Assembly (NCBI GenBank): GCA_902785925.1
Contig: CADAAI010000013.1
Coordinates: 1 to 64,000, forward strand
Origin: an uncultured Bacteroidales bacterium
GTDB lineage: Bacteria > Bacteroidota > Bacteroidia > Bacteroidales > Muribaculaceae
Direction: 5' to 3'
DNA length: 64,000 bases
Shown here: one piece after another, positions 34,380-42,936 of the stretch
Layout: every line of letters begins with the position of its first letter
Numbering within the stretch: the stretch's first letter is position 1
Translations under genes and position numbers: made by a program
The notes under the pieces: model-generated
Told to the model about the DNA's origin: nothing
The model's input: only the letters and a program-made list of their open reading frames with translations
The model's database searches: none

Positions 34380-35909
34380 TTACTGTCGTTTGATGTCAAG
34401 GATGGCGGGACCCAGATGGTTGATTATGTCGCTGGCGATGAGGCTTTGCTCTCCTTGCTTGGTGGCAGCGAGGTCGCCAGCGTGGCCGTGGATATAGACC
34501 CCCATCCACACGCTAGTGTCGGGTGAGTAACCTTGCGCAATGAGTCCAGAGATGACACCGGTGAGAATGTCGCCGCTGCCAGCGGTAGCCATACCTGGAT
34601 TGCCGCTGCTGTTAATGTAGACCTTTCCGTCGGGGCGCACTGTCATGGTGTAGTGGCCCTTGAGTACGATTGTGATGTTGTAGGTCTTCGACGCGCTGAT
34701 GGCACGCTTAAGGCGCTCTTCGTCGGTTACACCGTCGGCAACGCTGCGACGGAACAGGCGGTCAAACTCGCCGGTGTGTGGAGTAATAATAGAGCCTTTA
34801 GGGATGCTGCGCAGTAACATTGGTCGCTTGGCGATGCAGTTGAGAGCATCGGCATCGAGAAGACAGGGCTTGCGGTAGTTCTTGAGGAAGTGGTCGACTG
34901 CGTCGATAGTCTCGTCACTTGTTCCCATGCCAGGTCCCAGCGCAATGACACTGAAACGGTGCTTGCAGTTGATAGAAGTGGTGCACACGTCGCTCTGGTC
35001 GGCCTCGAAGAGGGCTTCGGGGCAAGCAGTCTGCATGATAGTGTTGGCGCTAGCGGGTCCGTGCACTGTTACTAGCCCGGCACCAATGCGTTGGGCACCT
35101 CGTGCTGCAAGAATAGCAGCACCCATCATGCCATAGCTGCCGGCGATGAGGTAGAGGGTGCCGTTGTCATATTTATTGATGAACGGATCGAGCGGTTGCA
35201 GCATCTCGCGCACATCTTCCTTCTCAACGAGGTAATAGTCGGCAGGTGTACTAGCTATAGCCTTGGGGCTTAGCTCGATGTCGAGCACCACACACTGGCC
35301 AATGAATTCGGCGTTCTCGCTGAAAAAGAACGACAGGCGCTTGCTGGCGAAGGTGAGTGTGAGATCGGCACGGATGATATTTCGACGGTCGCTACCCTCG
35401 TTCCACTCGCAGAACAAGCCCGAAGGCATGTCGATAGCAACGATGTAGGCCTCGCTATTGTTGATATATTGCACCAGCGAGGTGTAGCCACCCTTGAGAG
35501 GGCTGTGCAGCCCCGAACCAAAGAGTCCATCGATAACAACATCGCTAGCGCTGAGCTCGGGAGGTGTGAAATTGTCGACAATCTCGGTGAAGTCGATGTC
35601 ACCCATCTCGAGCAGTCGCTTGCGGTTGGCCGCGCAGCACTCGCTCAGGTGTGACGACTTGATGTTGAACAGGTACACCTCGGGCTGGTAGCCTTGCTCA
35701 TATAGCATGCGTGCCACCGCTAGAGCGTCGCCACCGTTGTTGCCTGGTCCGGCAAAGATTATCATGCGCTGTGCGATGCGCCAGCGCGACATTATCTCAA
35801 AGGTTACAGCCGACGCTGCCCGCTCCATAAGGTCGAGCCTCGAAATTCCATCGGCAGCAATCGTCTCGTTATCGATTTTCCTTAGTGCCTCGTTGGTAAA
35901 TATTTTCAT
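34380..35909 (-). CDS. nnr: Bifunctional NAD(P)H-hydrate epimerase / ADP-dependent dehydratase
   Basis: The 509-residue protein joins a YjeF N-terminal epimerase (about 1-215; GPGNNGGDALAVARML, DGLFGSGL) to a YjeF C-terminal carbohydrate-kinase-like dehydratase (about 225-509; GSYGMMGAAILAARGA, GPGMG, NPGMATAGSGDILTG). It repairs hydrated NADH and NADPH. Length and order match E. coli YjeF. ATG 35909 is used; a frame open to 35984 would include the leader. Confidence 0.93.
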   Translation of the reverse strand: MKIFTNEALRKIDNETIAADGISRLDLMERAASAVTFEIMSRWRIAQRMIIFAGPGNNGGDALAVARMLYEQGYQPEVYLFNIKSSHLSECCAANRKRLLEMGDIDFTEIVDNFTPPELSASDVVIDGLFGSGLHSPLKGGYTSLVQYINNSEAYIVAIDMPSGLFCEWNEGSDRRNIIRADLTLTFASKRLSFFFSENAEFIGQCVVLDIELSPKAIASTPADYYLVEKEDVREMLQPLDPFINKYDNGTLYLIAGSYGMMGAAILAARGAQRIGAGLVTVHGPASANTIMQTACPEALFEADQSDVCTTSINCKHRFSVIALGPGMGTSDETIDAVDHFLKNYRKPCLLDADALNCIAKRPMLLRSIPKGSIITPHTGEFDRLFRRSVADGVTDEERLKRAISASKTYNITIVLKGHYTMTVRPDGKVYINSSGNPGMATAGSGDILTGVISGLIAQGYSPDTSVWMGVYIHGHAGDLAATKQGEQSLIASDIINHLGPAILDIKRQ

Positions 35910-35994
35910 GCTACAAATACTCGTTTTTCGTCTTACTTCATTTTCATATAGGGCCCTTACTCGTAAAAAATGGCCATCTCTCATTTTGAACCTA

Positions 35995-36024
35995 CAAAGT
36001 TACACAAAAAACAAATGAAATCAA
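35995..36024 (-). promoter_or_regulatory. Promoter of the nnr gene
   Basis: Minus-strand TTG (36024-36022) and TAACTTTG (36002-35995) have 19-base spacing; the leader is about 85 bases. Confidence 0.65.
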
Positions 36025-36245
36025 CAATTTTTAGAACAAAAAAATTTTTTTTACCAATAATATGGTGTTTTACGGAGTTTTTGGGGATGATTGCGCCCGC
36101 CATTGGTGGGGTTGCTGATATGAGTTGCAGAAATAATGCAAGCTGAAGTCAATGTGTCCTAGCAAAAAATTGATGAAACTCTATATGTTTTTATGAAAAA
36201 TGATTATCTTTGCATCAGGTAGTTATCATATAAAGTTTTTGAATT

Positions 36246-36407
36246 ATGAAAGATAAAAAACGTGACAATAGAAAGGATCCACTTGTGAAAAATAAGGGTG
36301 TTATCGTAGACCTGTTTGTTCTGTGGCTCGCTTTGACTGCACTTTCATGCGCAGCAATAAATCTTCATATTTCTCTGAATAAGCTGGCCCCAAAAGCAGA
36401 GGAATAA
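36246..36407 (+). CDS. 53-residue single-helix membrane protein
   Basis: The product is MKDKKRDNRKDP..., a basic cytoplasmic start, then one hydrophobic helix (about 19-43) and an end with EE. The frame is preceded by TATCTTTG at 36205-36212, giving a 33-base leader. Length, charge pattern and promoter make it a credible small membrane protein. No family is recognised. Confidence 0.5.
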   Translation: MKDKKRDNRKDPLVKNKGVIVDLFVLWLALTALSCAAINLHISLNKLAPKAEE

Positions 36408-36461
36408 TCCATCACTGGTGGTTACTGCTGCTTTTTTTCTTGTTTAGGGCAAGACCACTGA

Positions 36462-36513
36462 TGCCACAATTTATTTGTGGCAAAAATTATTGTGATTTAT
36501 TTTTTGTGGCAAA
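36462..36513 (+). promoter_or_regulatory. Possible operator: inverted TGCCACAA/TTGTGGCA and direct TTTGTGGCAAA repeats
   Basis: TGCCACAA (36462-36469) and TTGTGGCA (36475-36482) form a perfect 8-bp dyad. TTTGTGGCAAA occurs at 36474-36484 and again at 36503-36513, 29 bases apart (nearly three helical turns). A near-consensus -7 box TATACTTG follows at 36527-36534, so the sites overlap and precede the -33 region of the gene at 36543. Confidence 0.4.
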
Positions 36514-36542
36514 CATCAAAAAACTATATACTTGCAACTATT

Positions 36543-36893
36543 ATGACACGAGAAGAACTGATATTAGACTGCCGTTATTACAATGGCGAGGAAGATCCAC
36601 CTGAAGGAATAAATGAACTTATGTGGGGATATGAGGAAGCATGGGTTGGCATGATGTTAGGAGACCTTCCTAGATTAGAGAAACTAATTGAATATTATAC
36701 AAAGCATTATGATTTGCCATCCATTTTGCCCTATGCTGAGGATGGCACTCCTATTGGGATAAAAGCTATTCTATGGAATAGGCTGGACCATTGGAGTTAT
36801 ATTTCGGCCGATGCTGATGAATTCAAAAAATGGTATCAAGCAAAATATGTTGCTGGAACCAAGACTCATCGACAATTACTGAATAATCAGTGA
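36543..36893 (+). CDS. Cytoplasmic protein of unknown function
   Basis: The 116-residue acidic protein (MTREELILDCRYYNGEEDPP...) has no signal or membrane segment and looks alpha-helical (YEEAWVGMMLGDLPRLEKL). No family is recognised. Start 36543 is chosen because the -7 box lies at 36527-36534, within the longer in-frame extension. It is convergent with the lysO genes, ending 35 bases from them. Confidence 0.6.
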   Translation: MTREELILDCRYYNGEEDPPEGINELMWGYEEAWVGMMLGDLPRLEKLIEYYTKHYDLPSILPYAEDGTPIGIKAILWNRLDHWSYISADADEFKKWYQAKYVAGTKTHRQLLNNQ

Positions 36894-36927
36894 TTTCTTA
36901 GGTGGCATTCAAGGACTTTATGGAGAT

Positions 36928-37530
36928 TTAGAGTTCGCAGAAGAATGTGACGAGGAACGGCACGCTGAAGTCGACGATAAATCCGTGGAAAATTGAGACG
37001 ATGACAAAGTCCTTGCCACAGGCATTGGTGAGGATGGGTAGGGTAGTGTCCATGGTGGTGGCACCGCCAACAGAGATAGGGGCAAGTTTTCCAAACCATC
37101 GCACCATGATTGGAGCACCGAGCAGAGTGATTACCTCGCGCACGATGTTGGCCAGCAAGGCGATTGTGCCAAGTTCGGCGCCACGAGATTGTGTGATTAG
37201 CACACTCGAGAGTGAATAGTAGCCCATTCCCGAGCCTACGGCAAGGCAGTCGCTCAGGGAACGGTGGGGGAGTAGAGTGGTGGTTATGGCACATCCTGCC
37301 AAGGTGCCAACGATAGTCATCAGCGGCAGCAGCATGTATAGTCGGTTTAGGCTGCGGAACTTTTGGAAAATCTCGACATCGTTGCCAATCATAAAGCCCA
37401 CGAGGAAAATGAGAGCGCACAGCGTGATGTAGCTCACGTTGCTGAACCATTCGAACTGGGGAATCAAGTGAAGCACACCAACGATGATGCCGGCGACGAA
37501 GAATCCTACTATCACCAGGCTGCCTCTCAT
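36928..37530 (-). CDS. lysO: LysO-family exporter, C-terminal subunit
   Basis: The 200-residue protein has about six membrane segments and the DUF340/LysO features: FLVGFMIGND near residue 45, SGMGYYSLSSVLI and GGATTMDTTLPIL. In E. coli LysO (YbjE), which exports lysine, this forms the C-terminal part of one chain. Here the two parts are separate genes joined by an ATGA overlap, as in many Bacteroidales. The substrate is assumed by family. Confidence 0.85.
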   Translation of the reverse strand: MRGSLVIVGFFVAGIIVGVLHLIPQFEWFSNVSYITLCALIFLVGFMIGNDVEIFQKFRSLNRLYMLLPLMTIVGTLAGCAITTTLLPHRSLSDCLAVGSGMGYYSLSSVLITQSRGAELGTIALLANIVREVITLLGAPIMVRWFGKLAPISVGGATTMDTTLPILTNACGKDFVIVSIFHGFIVDFSVPFLVTFFCEL

Positions 37531-37805
37531 CGCTTGCCTCCTTCCTTGCGCTGGATGAATTTCCACAAGGCCCACGCGAGAGCGATACTGCCTGCAGTGC
37601 CTGCAATGGAGAGTAGCAATGCCTCGATGCCGAGTTCTTTGAATCCATCGATAACAGCCTTGTTCTCACCGGCTTCTACTCCCAGGAAGAACAACAAGGC
37701 CCACACTAGCACAATTAATAGAGTGTTGAGGAACTTGAACGTGCGCTTGCGTAGGATCCATCCTGCAGCAATGCCTGCAGCCATTATGAGAATGATTTGC
37801 AACAT
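37527..37805 (-). CDS. LysO-family exporter, N-terminal subunit
   Basis: The 92-residue protein has three hydrophobic segments (about 2-17, 26-44 and 60-82) and a basic Lys/Arg end. It matches the N-terminal part of LysO/DUF340: FFLGVEAGENKAV is the conserved loop. It overlaps the next gene by four bases, so the two should be made together and assemble as one transporter. Confidence 0.8.
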   Translation of the reverse strand: MLQIILIMAAGIAAGWILRKRTFKFLNTLLIVLVWALLFFLGVEAGENKAVIDGFKELGIEALLLSIAGTAGSIALAWALWKFIQRKEGGKR

Positions 37806-38187
37806 AATCGCTACAAAGATATAAAAAAATAATGGGGTGCCAAAAAAAGGAAGAGTAGAGAGGGAAGGGTTAAAAGGGAAGAGTAAAGAAGGTGGTGAGG
37901 GGAGTGAGTTGTTGTTACGTTGGAGTTGTGGGTTTTAGGGTTGCCCATTTTTGGTGTAAAAATGCTGAAAATGAGAAAAAAACCTAAAAAAAGTGATTTT
38001 TTTCCTCAATAATAGGTGCTAATTAAAAAAAAAGTACGATATTTGCAGTTGCAAAATTTGAGGGTATTATTTATTTGCTTGTTTTTTAGGCGTTTGCTCG
38101 TCTTATGAGGCAAGTAAATAGATGATGTGGCCTCAATTTTTAGTGAGTAAATGATAATTAAAAAATAAATTTTAAATTTTTACTAAA
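37806..38187. other. Non-coding gap upstream of the HU gene
   Basis: The left part has a purine-only GGAAGAGTAGAGAGGGAAGG-type tract (about 37848-37908). The right part is AT-rich and carries a GATATTTG element (about 38038-38045), the best -7 candidate for HU, which would give a leader of about 140 bases. No gene was seen. Confidence 0.5.
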
Positions 38188-38463
38188 ATGACAAAAGCAG
38201 ATATCGTAAGCGAAATCGCTAAATCAACAGGCATTGACAAGGCCTCAGTTTTGGAGACAATTGAGAAATTTATGGAGACAGTAAAGGATTCACTCGCTGA
38301 GGGTGAGAACGTATACCTGAGAGGTTTCGGTAGCTTCATCGTTAAGACTCGTTCGCAGAAGACTGCCCGCAATATCTCGAAGAACACCGCCATTATCATC
38401 CCAGAGCATAAGATTCCAGCTTTCAAGCCCGCCAAAGTTTTCATGGAGCAGGTTAAGAAGTAA
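38188..38463 (+). CDS. HU/IHF-family DNA-binding protein
   Basis: The 91-residue histone-like protein begins MTKADIVSEIAKSTGI. It carries the HU signature around GFGSFIVKTRSQKTARNI (about 47-64) and the beta-arm tip with a proline (IIPEHKIPAFKPAK). It bends and compacts DNA as a dimer. The long AT-rich leader suggests growth-phase control, which is not proven. Confidence 0.93.
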   Translation: MTKADIVSEIAKSTGIDKASVLETIEKFMETVKDSLAEGENVYLRGFGSFIVKTRSQKTARNISKNTAIIIPEHKIPAFKPAKVFMEQVKK

Positions 38464-38518
38464 TTATTTGTACTGAGGAAATCCAATCGAAATATATATT
38501 TCTAAAAAATCTAAAGAA

Positions 38519-38611
38519 ATGCCAAGCGGTAAAAAGAGAAAAGGCCACAAGATGGCTACGCATAAGCGCAAAAAAAGACTGAGAAAGAATCGTCACAAGA
38601 ACAAGAAGTGA
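38519..38611 (+). CDS. AURKAIP1/COX24-domain small basic protein
   Basis: The 30-residue product MPSGKKRKGHKMATHKRKKR... is almost all Lys, Arg and His and matches the COX24/mS38-type domain found in Bacteroidetes and mitochondria, where it is a ribosomal small-subunit component. It starts 55 bases after the HU stop and is probably on the same transcript. It is short enough to be missed by gene finders. Confidence 0.85.
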   Translation: MPSGKKRKGHKMATHKRKKRLRKNRHKNKK

Positions 38612-38640
38612 TTTTTCTTGAATGAGTCTTAAAGCGAAGG

Positions 38641-38711
38641 GACAAACTAATGAAAAGGACTCGCAAGTGTGTGATTATGCATTAAGGGTACTTGACCTCA
38701 TTGGTTTGTTC
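38641..38711 (+). other. Long foldable element between the COX24-type gene and rng
   Basis: GACAAACTAATGA (38641-38653) pairs with TCATTGGTTTGTTC (38698-38711) with one G-U pair. An inner CAAGT/ACTTG stem lies within the loop, and CTTTTGCATTT follows. It may be a structured terminator or a small RNA. Confidence 0.45.
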
Positions 38712-38856
38712 TTTTGCATTTAGACTGATGGCAGAAAGCCATCCCCCCGATCCCCACTCCCGCATCGCGTCGTTTACACATTAATATAATTATATAAGTT
38801 GCAAATACGTTGGCGATGCCGGTTGAGTGACTGAAGAAAAATAACAGTAATTCACG

Positions 38857-40494
38857 ATGAGAAGTGAACTGATTGTAGACGTGAAACCCACAAGCATCAG
38901 CACGGCCTTACTAGAAGACGGCCGGTTGATGTCGCTTCAGAAGGAGGCACGCGACGCCTCCTACGCAGTGGGTAACCTCTATTTTGCCAAGGTGAAGAAG
39001 CTGATGCCAGGCTTGAATGCCGCGTTTGTGAACGTGGGTTATGGCAAGGAGGCATTTCTTCATTACCTTGATTTAGGGTCACAATTCAGTAGCTATTCTT
39101 CATTCATCAAGCAGGTGCGCGAAAGCGGCGGCAAGCGCCCGGTGAGTCTGTCAAAAATGAAGCTTCAGCCGGATATCGACAAGCACGGTTCGGTGACCGA
39201 CATGCTTGAGGCAGGGCAGGAGCTAATAGTACAGATAGCGAAGGAGCCCATATCGACCAAGGGTCCTCGCCTTACCACCGAGATAACATTTACAGGCCGT
39301 TTCCTGGTGCTGATACCATTCAACAATAAGATTCTGGTATCGCAGAAGATTAAGGACCGTGCCGAAAAGACACGCCTGCGCCGACTTGTTGAGAGCATTA
39401 AGCCTCGCAACTTTGGTGTGATAGTGCGCACATCGGCCGAGAACAAGCGCGCTGCTGAATTGAATAGTGAGCTGAAGGTGCTCATGAAGTGCTGGGAAGA
39501 GAGCGTGGCCAAGATAAACTACAGCGATGCGCCAAGCCTCATCTATGAAGAAGAGAGCCGCGCTGTGAGTTTGATACGCGACATCTTCAGCCCCGACTTC
39601 GAAAGCATTCATGTGAATAATGCCGAAATTTATGAGCAAATTCACAACTATGTGAGCCTAATCGCCCCCGACCGAGGCGATATTGTCAAGATTTACAGCG
39701 ACGACCAGCCCATATTTGACAAGTTCAATGTGACAAGGCAAATGAAGTCGTCGTTTGGAAAGACGGTATCTTTCCGTTCGGGCGCATACATAATTATTGA
39801 AAGCACCGAGGCACTGCACGTGATAGACGTGAACTCGGGTAACCGGTCCCGCAAGACAACCGACCAGGAGAGTAATGCTCTGGACGTTAACTTGCTGGCC
39901 GCCGATGAGATAGCACGCCAGCTCCGACTGCGCGATATGGGCGGCATTATTGTGATCGACTTCATAGACATGGCCAAGGGCGAGCATCGCCAGGCCTTGT
40001 ATGACCACATGAAGGAAGTGATGCAGAAAGACCGTGCCCGCCACAACATCTTGCCGTTGAGTAAGTTTGGCCTGATGCAGATCACTCGCCAGCGTGTGAG
40101 ACCTGCACTCGACATCGTCACGAGCGAGACGTGCCCCTCTTGTGGAGGTAAGGGGGAAGTGATGCCCTCGCTGCTTTTTACCGACCGCCTCAAGGACAAG
40201 CTTCACTACTTGGTGAACGACATGGGCGTGAAAGGTTTCATTATGTATGTCCATCCTTTTGTCGATGCCTATCTCAAGAAGGGCTTCTTCAGCCTTTATA
40301 TGAAATGGCGCCGAGAGTTTGGGCGAGTGTTCAAGATTATGCCCGACCAGGATTTAGCCTACCTGCAATACCGGGTCATCGACAAGAACAAGCAGGAAAT
40401 AGACCTTAGCGAAGAGAAAGACACAAGCAGCTCCTCGAGTAAGAAAGAGAATCGCCTGAGGAAGCAAAAAGAACAGGAAGACGACGGCGAATGA
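38857..40494 (+). CDS. rng: Ribonuclease G/E family endoribonuclease
   Basis: The 545-residue protein has an S1-like RNA-binding part (about 38-125), a 5'-sensor/RNase H-like region, a DNase I-like catalytic domain with metal-binding Asp residues (IDVNSG about 325-330 and VIDFIDM about 367-373), and the zinc-link CPSCGG near 428. The C-terminal 40 residues are charged and low complexity. RNase G processes rRNA and mRNA ends. It lies downstream of the HU and COX24-type genes, as is common in Bacteroidales. Confidence 0.93.
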   Translation: MRSELIVDVKPTSISTALLEDGRLMSLQKEARDASYAVGNLYFAKVKKLMPGLNAAFVNVGYGKEAFLHYLDLGSQFSSYSSFIKQVRESGGKRPVSLSKMKLQPDIDKHGSVTDMLEAGQELIVQIAKEPISTKGPRLTTEITFTGRFLVLIPFNNKILVSQKIKDRAEKTRLRRLVESIKPRNFGVIVRTSAENKRAAELNSELKVLMKCWEESVAKINYSDAPSLIYEEESRAVSLIRDIFSPDFESIHVNNAEIYEQIHNYVSLIAPDRGDIVKIYSDDQPIFDKFNVTRQMKSSFGKTVSFRSGAYIIIESTEALHVIDVNSGNRSRKTTDQESNALDVNLLAADEIARQLRLRDMGGIIVIDFIDMAKGEHRQALYDHMKEVMQKDRARHNILPLSKFGLMQITRQRVRPALDIVTSETCPSCGGKGEVMPSLLFTDRLKDKLHYLVNDMGVKGFIMYVHPFVDAYLKKGFFSLYMKWRREFGRVFKIMPDQDLAYLQYRVIDKNKQEIDLSEEKDTSSSSSKKENRLRKQKEQEDDGE

Positions 40495-40706
40495 CGCCCA
40501 GCTTCACTTAAACGACATCCCTGCCATCTACCTGCGGCGGGGATGTTTGTTTTTTTTACGTGGAATAGCTAAGATGGTGAAGTTTAGGTGCTTGGCTTGT
40601 GCTAAGGGCGATTGGCTTGTAAAAAAGCGACAAAAATAGTACTTTTGTGTGTTGTTTTAATTAAACCTTTGTGACAAATAACAATCTTAGGATAAATTTC
40701 AAGATT

Positions 40707-41084
40707 ATGGAGACTAGAAAACATATAGCAGCCGAGAGGAAAAAGGTGTGCAACTGCGCACAGGCAGTAATCACAACCTATGCTGACCTTGCTGGAATTA
40801 GCGAGGAGGAGGCAATGAATCTGGGCAATGCGTTTGGCAGTGGCTTGGGCAACATGGAAGGCACATGTGGCGCCCTGACGGGAACCGCTATAGTGCTCGG
40901 GCTCGTGAAGCGCGACAAGGTTCAGGCGACGCTTGCCATGCGCAAAGTGATGAATGGGTTCCAGGCTATCAACGGAGCCACTCAGTGCCGCCTGCTCAAA
41001 GGTGTGGACACTGGCAAGGTGCTCCGCTCATGCGAAGGATGCGTGGCCGATGCCTGCGAACTTCTTGAACAGCATTTAGACTAG
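40707..41084 (+). CDS. C_GCAxxG_C_C family protein
   Basis: The 125-residue protein has the spaced cysteines that name the family: CAQAV (about 17), TCGALTG (about 53, the GCAxxG-like site), CRLL (about 95) and CEGCV (about 109-112). Members are predicted redox or metal-binding proteins, sometimes linked to reductases. ATG 40707 is preferred to a GTG at 40671. It lies alone between rng and acpP. Confidence 0.8.
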   Translation: METRKHIAAERKKVCNCAQAVITTYADLAGISEEEAMNLGNAFGSGLGNMEGTCGALTGTAIVLGLVKRDKVQATLAMRKVMNGFQAINGATQCRLLKGVDTGKVLRSCEGCVADACELLEQHLD

Positions 41085-41281
41085 ACTGGTGCTGTTGTTA
41101 AAAAAGGTAATTTTGTGTTTCTAAGTTGCTTGTTTTAAGCCTCATTAAGTAATTTTTGCACAAAAAACATAGGGTTGTTAGCAAAATCTTCAGGTTTTGT
41201 TTTTCTATTTGGCAAATAATTGCTTACTTTGCACCGCAAAAAACGAAAAATATTATTTAACAATTTAAAATTCATAGTATT

Positions 41282-41524
41282 ATGTCTGAGATTCAAGAAA
41301 GAGTAGCAGCGATTATCGTTGACAAGTTAGGTGTTAGTGAGTCACAAATTACTCCCGAAGCAACATTTGCTCAGGACCTCGGTGCCGATAGCCTTGACAC
41401 TGTAGAGCTGATCATGGAGCTTGAGAAGGAATTTGATATCACTATCCCCGATGCTGAGACTGAGAAGATTCAAACAGTGGGCGACGCTGTTTCTTTCATC
41501 GAGGCTGCAAAAGCTGCTGAATAA
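41282..41524 (+). CDS. acpP: Acyl carrier protein
   Basis: The 80-residue acidic protein has the phosphopantetheine site [10 protein letters not shown] with Ser37. It carries growing acyl chains in fatty acid synthesis. It is first in the acpP-fabF-rnc cluster, with a near-consensus TTACTTTG about 50 bases upstream. Confidence 0.97.
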   Translation: MSEIQERVAAIIVDKLGVSESQITPEATFAQDLGADSLDTVELIMELEKEFDITIPDAETEKIQTVGDAVSFIEAAKAAE

Positions 41525-41574
41525 GAAAGCCTAAAACAATTCATTTGTTTTAATACATTCCCTTTTTAATTGAT

Positions 41575-42834
41575 ATGGAATTAAAGAGAGTCGTGGTAAC
41601 AGGTCTTGGTGCCATCACTCCTCTTGGAAATGACGTTGAAACCACTTGGAAAAACGCCATTAATGGAGTGAGCGGTGCAGGACCTATTACTCATTTTGAT
41701 GCTTCTCTGTTCAAGACACAGTTTGCCTGCGAGGTTAAGAACTTTAACGTTGAGGAGTATATGGACCGTCGCGACGCACGCCGCATGGACCTTTACTGCC
41801 ACTACGCAATGGCAAGCGCCAGTCAGGCACTCGCCGATTCAAAGCTTCTTGACGACGAGAAGGTTGACCGCAATGAGATAGGAGTCATTTATGGTTCAGG
41901 AATTGGCGGTCTTCACACCTTTGAGAGCGAGGCAGGCTACTATGCCAAGAACGAGGAGAAGGGTCCAAAGTACAACCCATTCTTTATCCCGATGATGATT
42001 GCCGACATCGCTGCCGGTCACATCTCGATAAAGTGGGGGTTGCGTGGTCCCAACTATGGTGTGGTTTCGGCATGTGCCACTTCGACCAACGCTATGATCG
42101 ATGCCTTCAATTACGTTCGCATGGGTAAGGCAACAGCCATTATCACTGGTGGTTCGGAGGCAGCGATTTTCCCAGCAGGTGTGGGAGGCTTTAACTCAAT
42201 GAAGGCCATTTCGACCCGCAACGACAGTCCCGAGACAGCTTCGCGTCCCTTCAGTGGTTCGCGCGATGGTTTCGTGATGGGCGAGGGCGGCGTGACATTG
42301 GTCTTTGAGGAGCTTGAGCACGCACTGGCTCGTGGCGCGAAGATTTATGCCGAGGTGATAGGTGGAGGTATGAGTGCCGACGCTTACCACATCACAGCTA
42401 GCCACCCCGAGGGTCTTGGTGCTTCGCTCGTAATGCAGCGCGCCCTTGACGACGCAGGTATCAGTGCTGCCGACGTTGACTATATCAACGTTCATGGCAC
42501 ATCAACTCCTGTTGGCGACTTGAGCGAGGCTCAGGCCATTATCGAGGTGTTTGGCAAGCACGCCTATGAACTTAACATCAGCTCTACCAAGTCAATGACA
42601 GGTCACATGCTTGGCGCTACTGGCGCTATGGAAGCCCTGTTCTGCGTTAAGGCTTGTCAGGACGGCATCGTTCCTCCCACCATCAACCACGAAGAGGGCG
42701 ACAACGATCCTGAGATAGATTACAACCTCAATTTCACCTTCAATAAGGCACAGCGCCGCGAGGTGAAAGTAGCGTTGTCCAACACATTTGGCTTTGGTGG
42801 CCACAATGCAAGTCTGATAGTTAAGAAGTATTGA
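41575..42834 (+). CDS. fabF: 3-oxoacyl-ACP synthase II
   Basis: The 419-residue condensing enzyme has the Cys-His-His triad: Cys167 in SACATSTN, His307 in HGTSTPVGD and His344 in GHMLGA, with Lys339 in TKSM. It elongates acyl-ACP with malonyl-ACP. It starts 50 bases after acpP and is in the same operon. Confidence 0.97.
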   Translation: MELKRVVVTGLGAITPLGNDVETTWKNAINGVSGAGPITHFDASLFKTQFACEVKNFNVEEYMDRRDARRMDLYCHYAMASASQALADSKLLDDEKVDRNEIGVIYGSGIGGLHTFESEAGYYAKNEEKGPKYNPFFIPMMIADIAAGHISIKWGLRGPNYGVVSACATSTNAMIDAFNYVRMGKATAIITGGSEAAIFPAGVGGFNSMKAISTRNDSPETASRPFSGSRDGFVMGEGGVTLVFEELEHALARGAKIYAEVIGGGMSADAYHITASHPEGLGASLVMQRALDDAGISAADVDYINVHGTSTPVGDLSEAQAIIEVFGKHAYELNISSTKSMTGHMLGATGAMEALFCVKACQDGIVPPTINHEEGDNDPEIDYNLNFTFNKAQRREVKVALSNTFGFGGHNASLIVKKY

Positions 42835-42876
42835 TAACTGGTTAATTCAGTTACTATTACAAGAAGTTAAACCGTG

Positions 42877-42936
42877 ATGGCAAGGAAAGCACCATAGCTT
42901 CCTGAAAAGACCATGAGGCCTGTGGAGCCTTGCCAT
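42877..42936 (+). promoter_or_regulatory. Foldable leader of rnc overlapping its start codon
   Basis: ATGGCAAGG (42877-42885) pairs perfectly with CCTTGCCAT (42928-42936), which includes the first two bases of the start codon. Between them lie two smaller hairpins: GGAAAGC..GCTTCC (about 42884-42902, sharing two bases with the outer stem) and CCATGAGGCCTGTGG (42911-42925). Together they form a three-way-junction-like fold that would hide the start. Confidence 0.55.
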
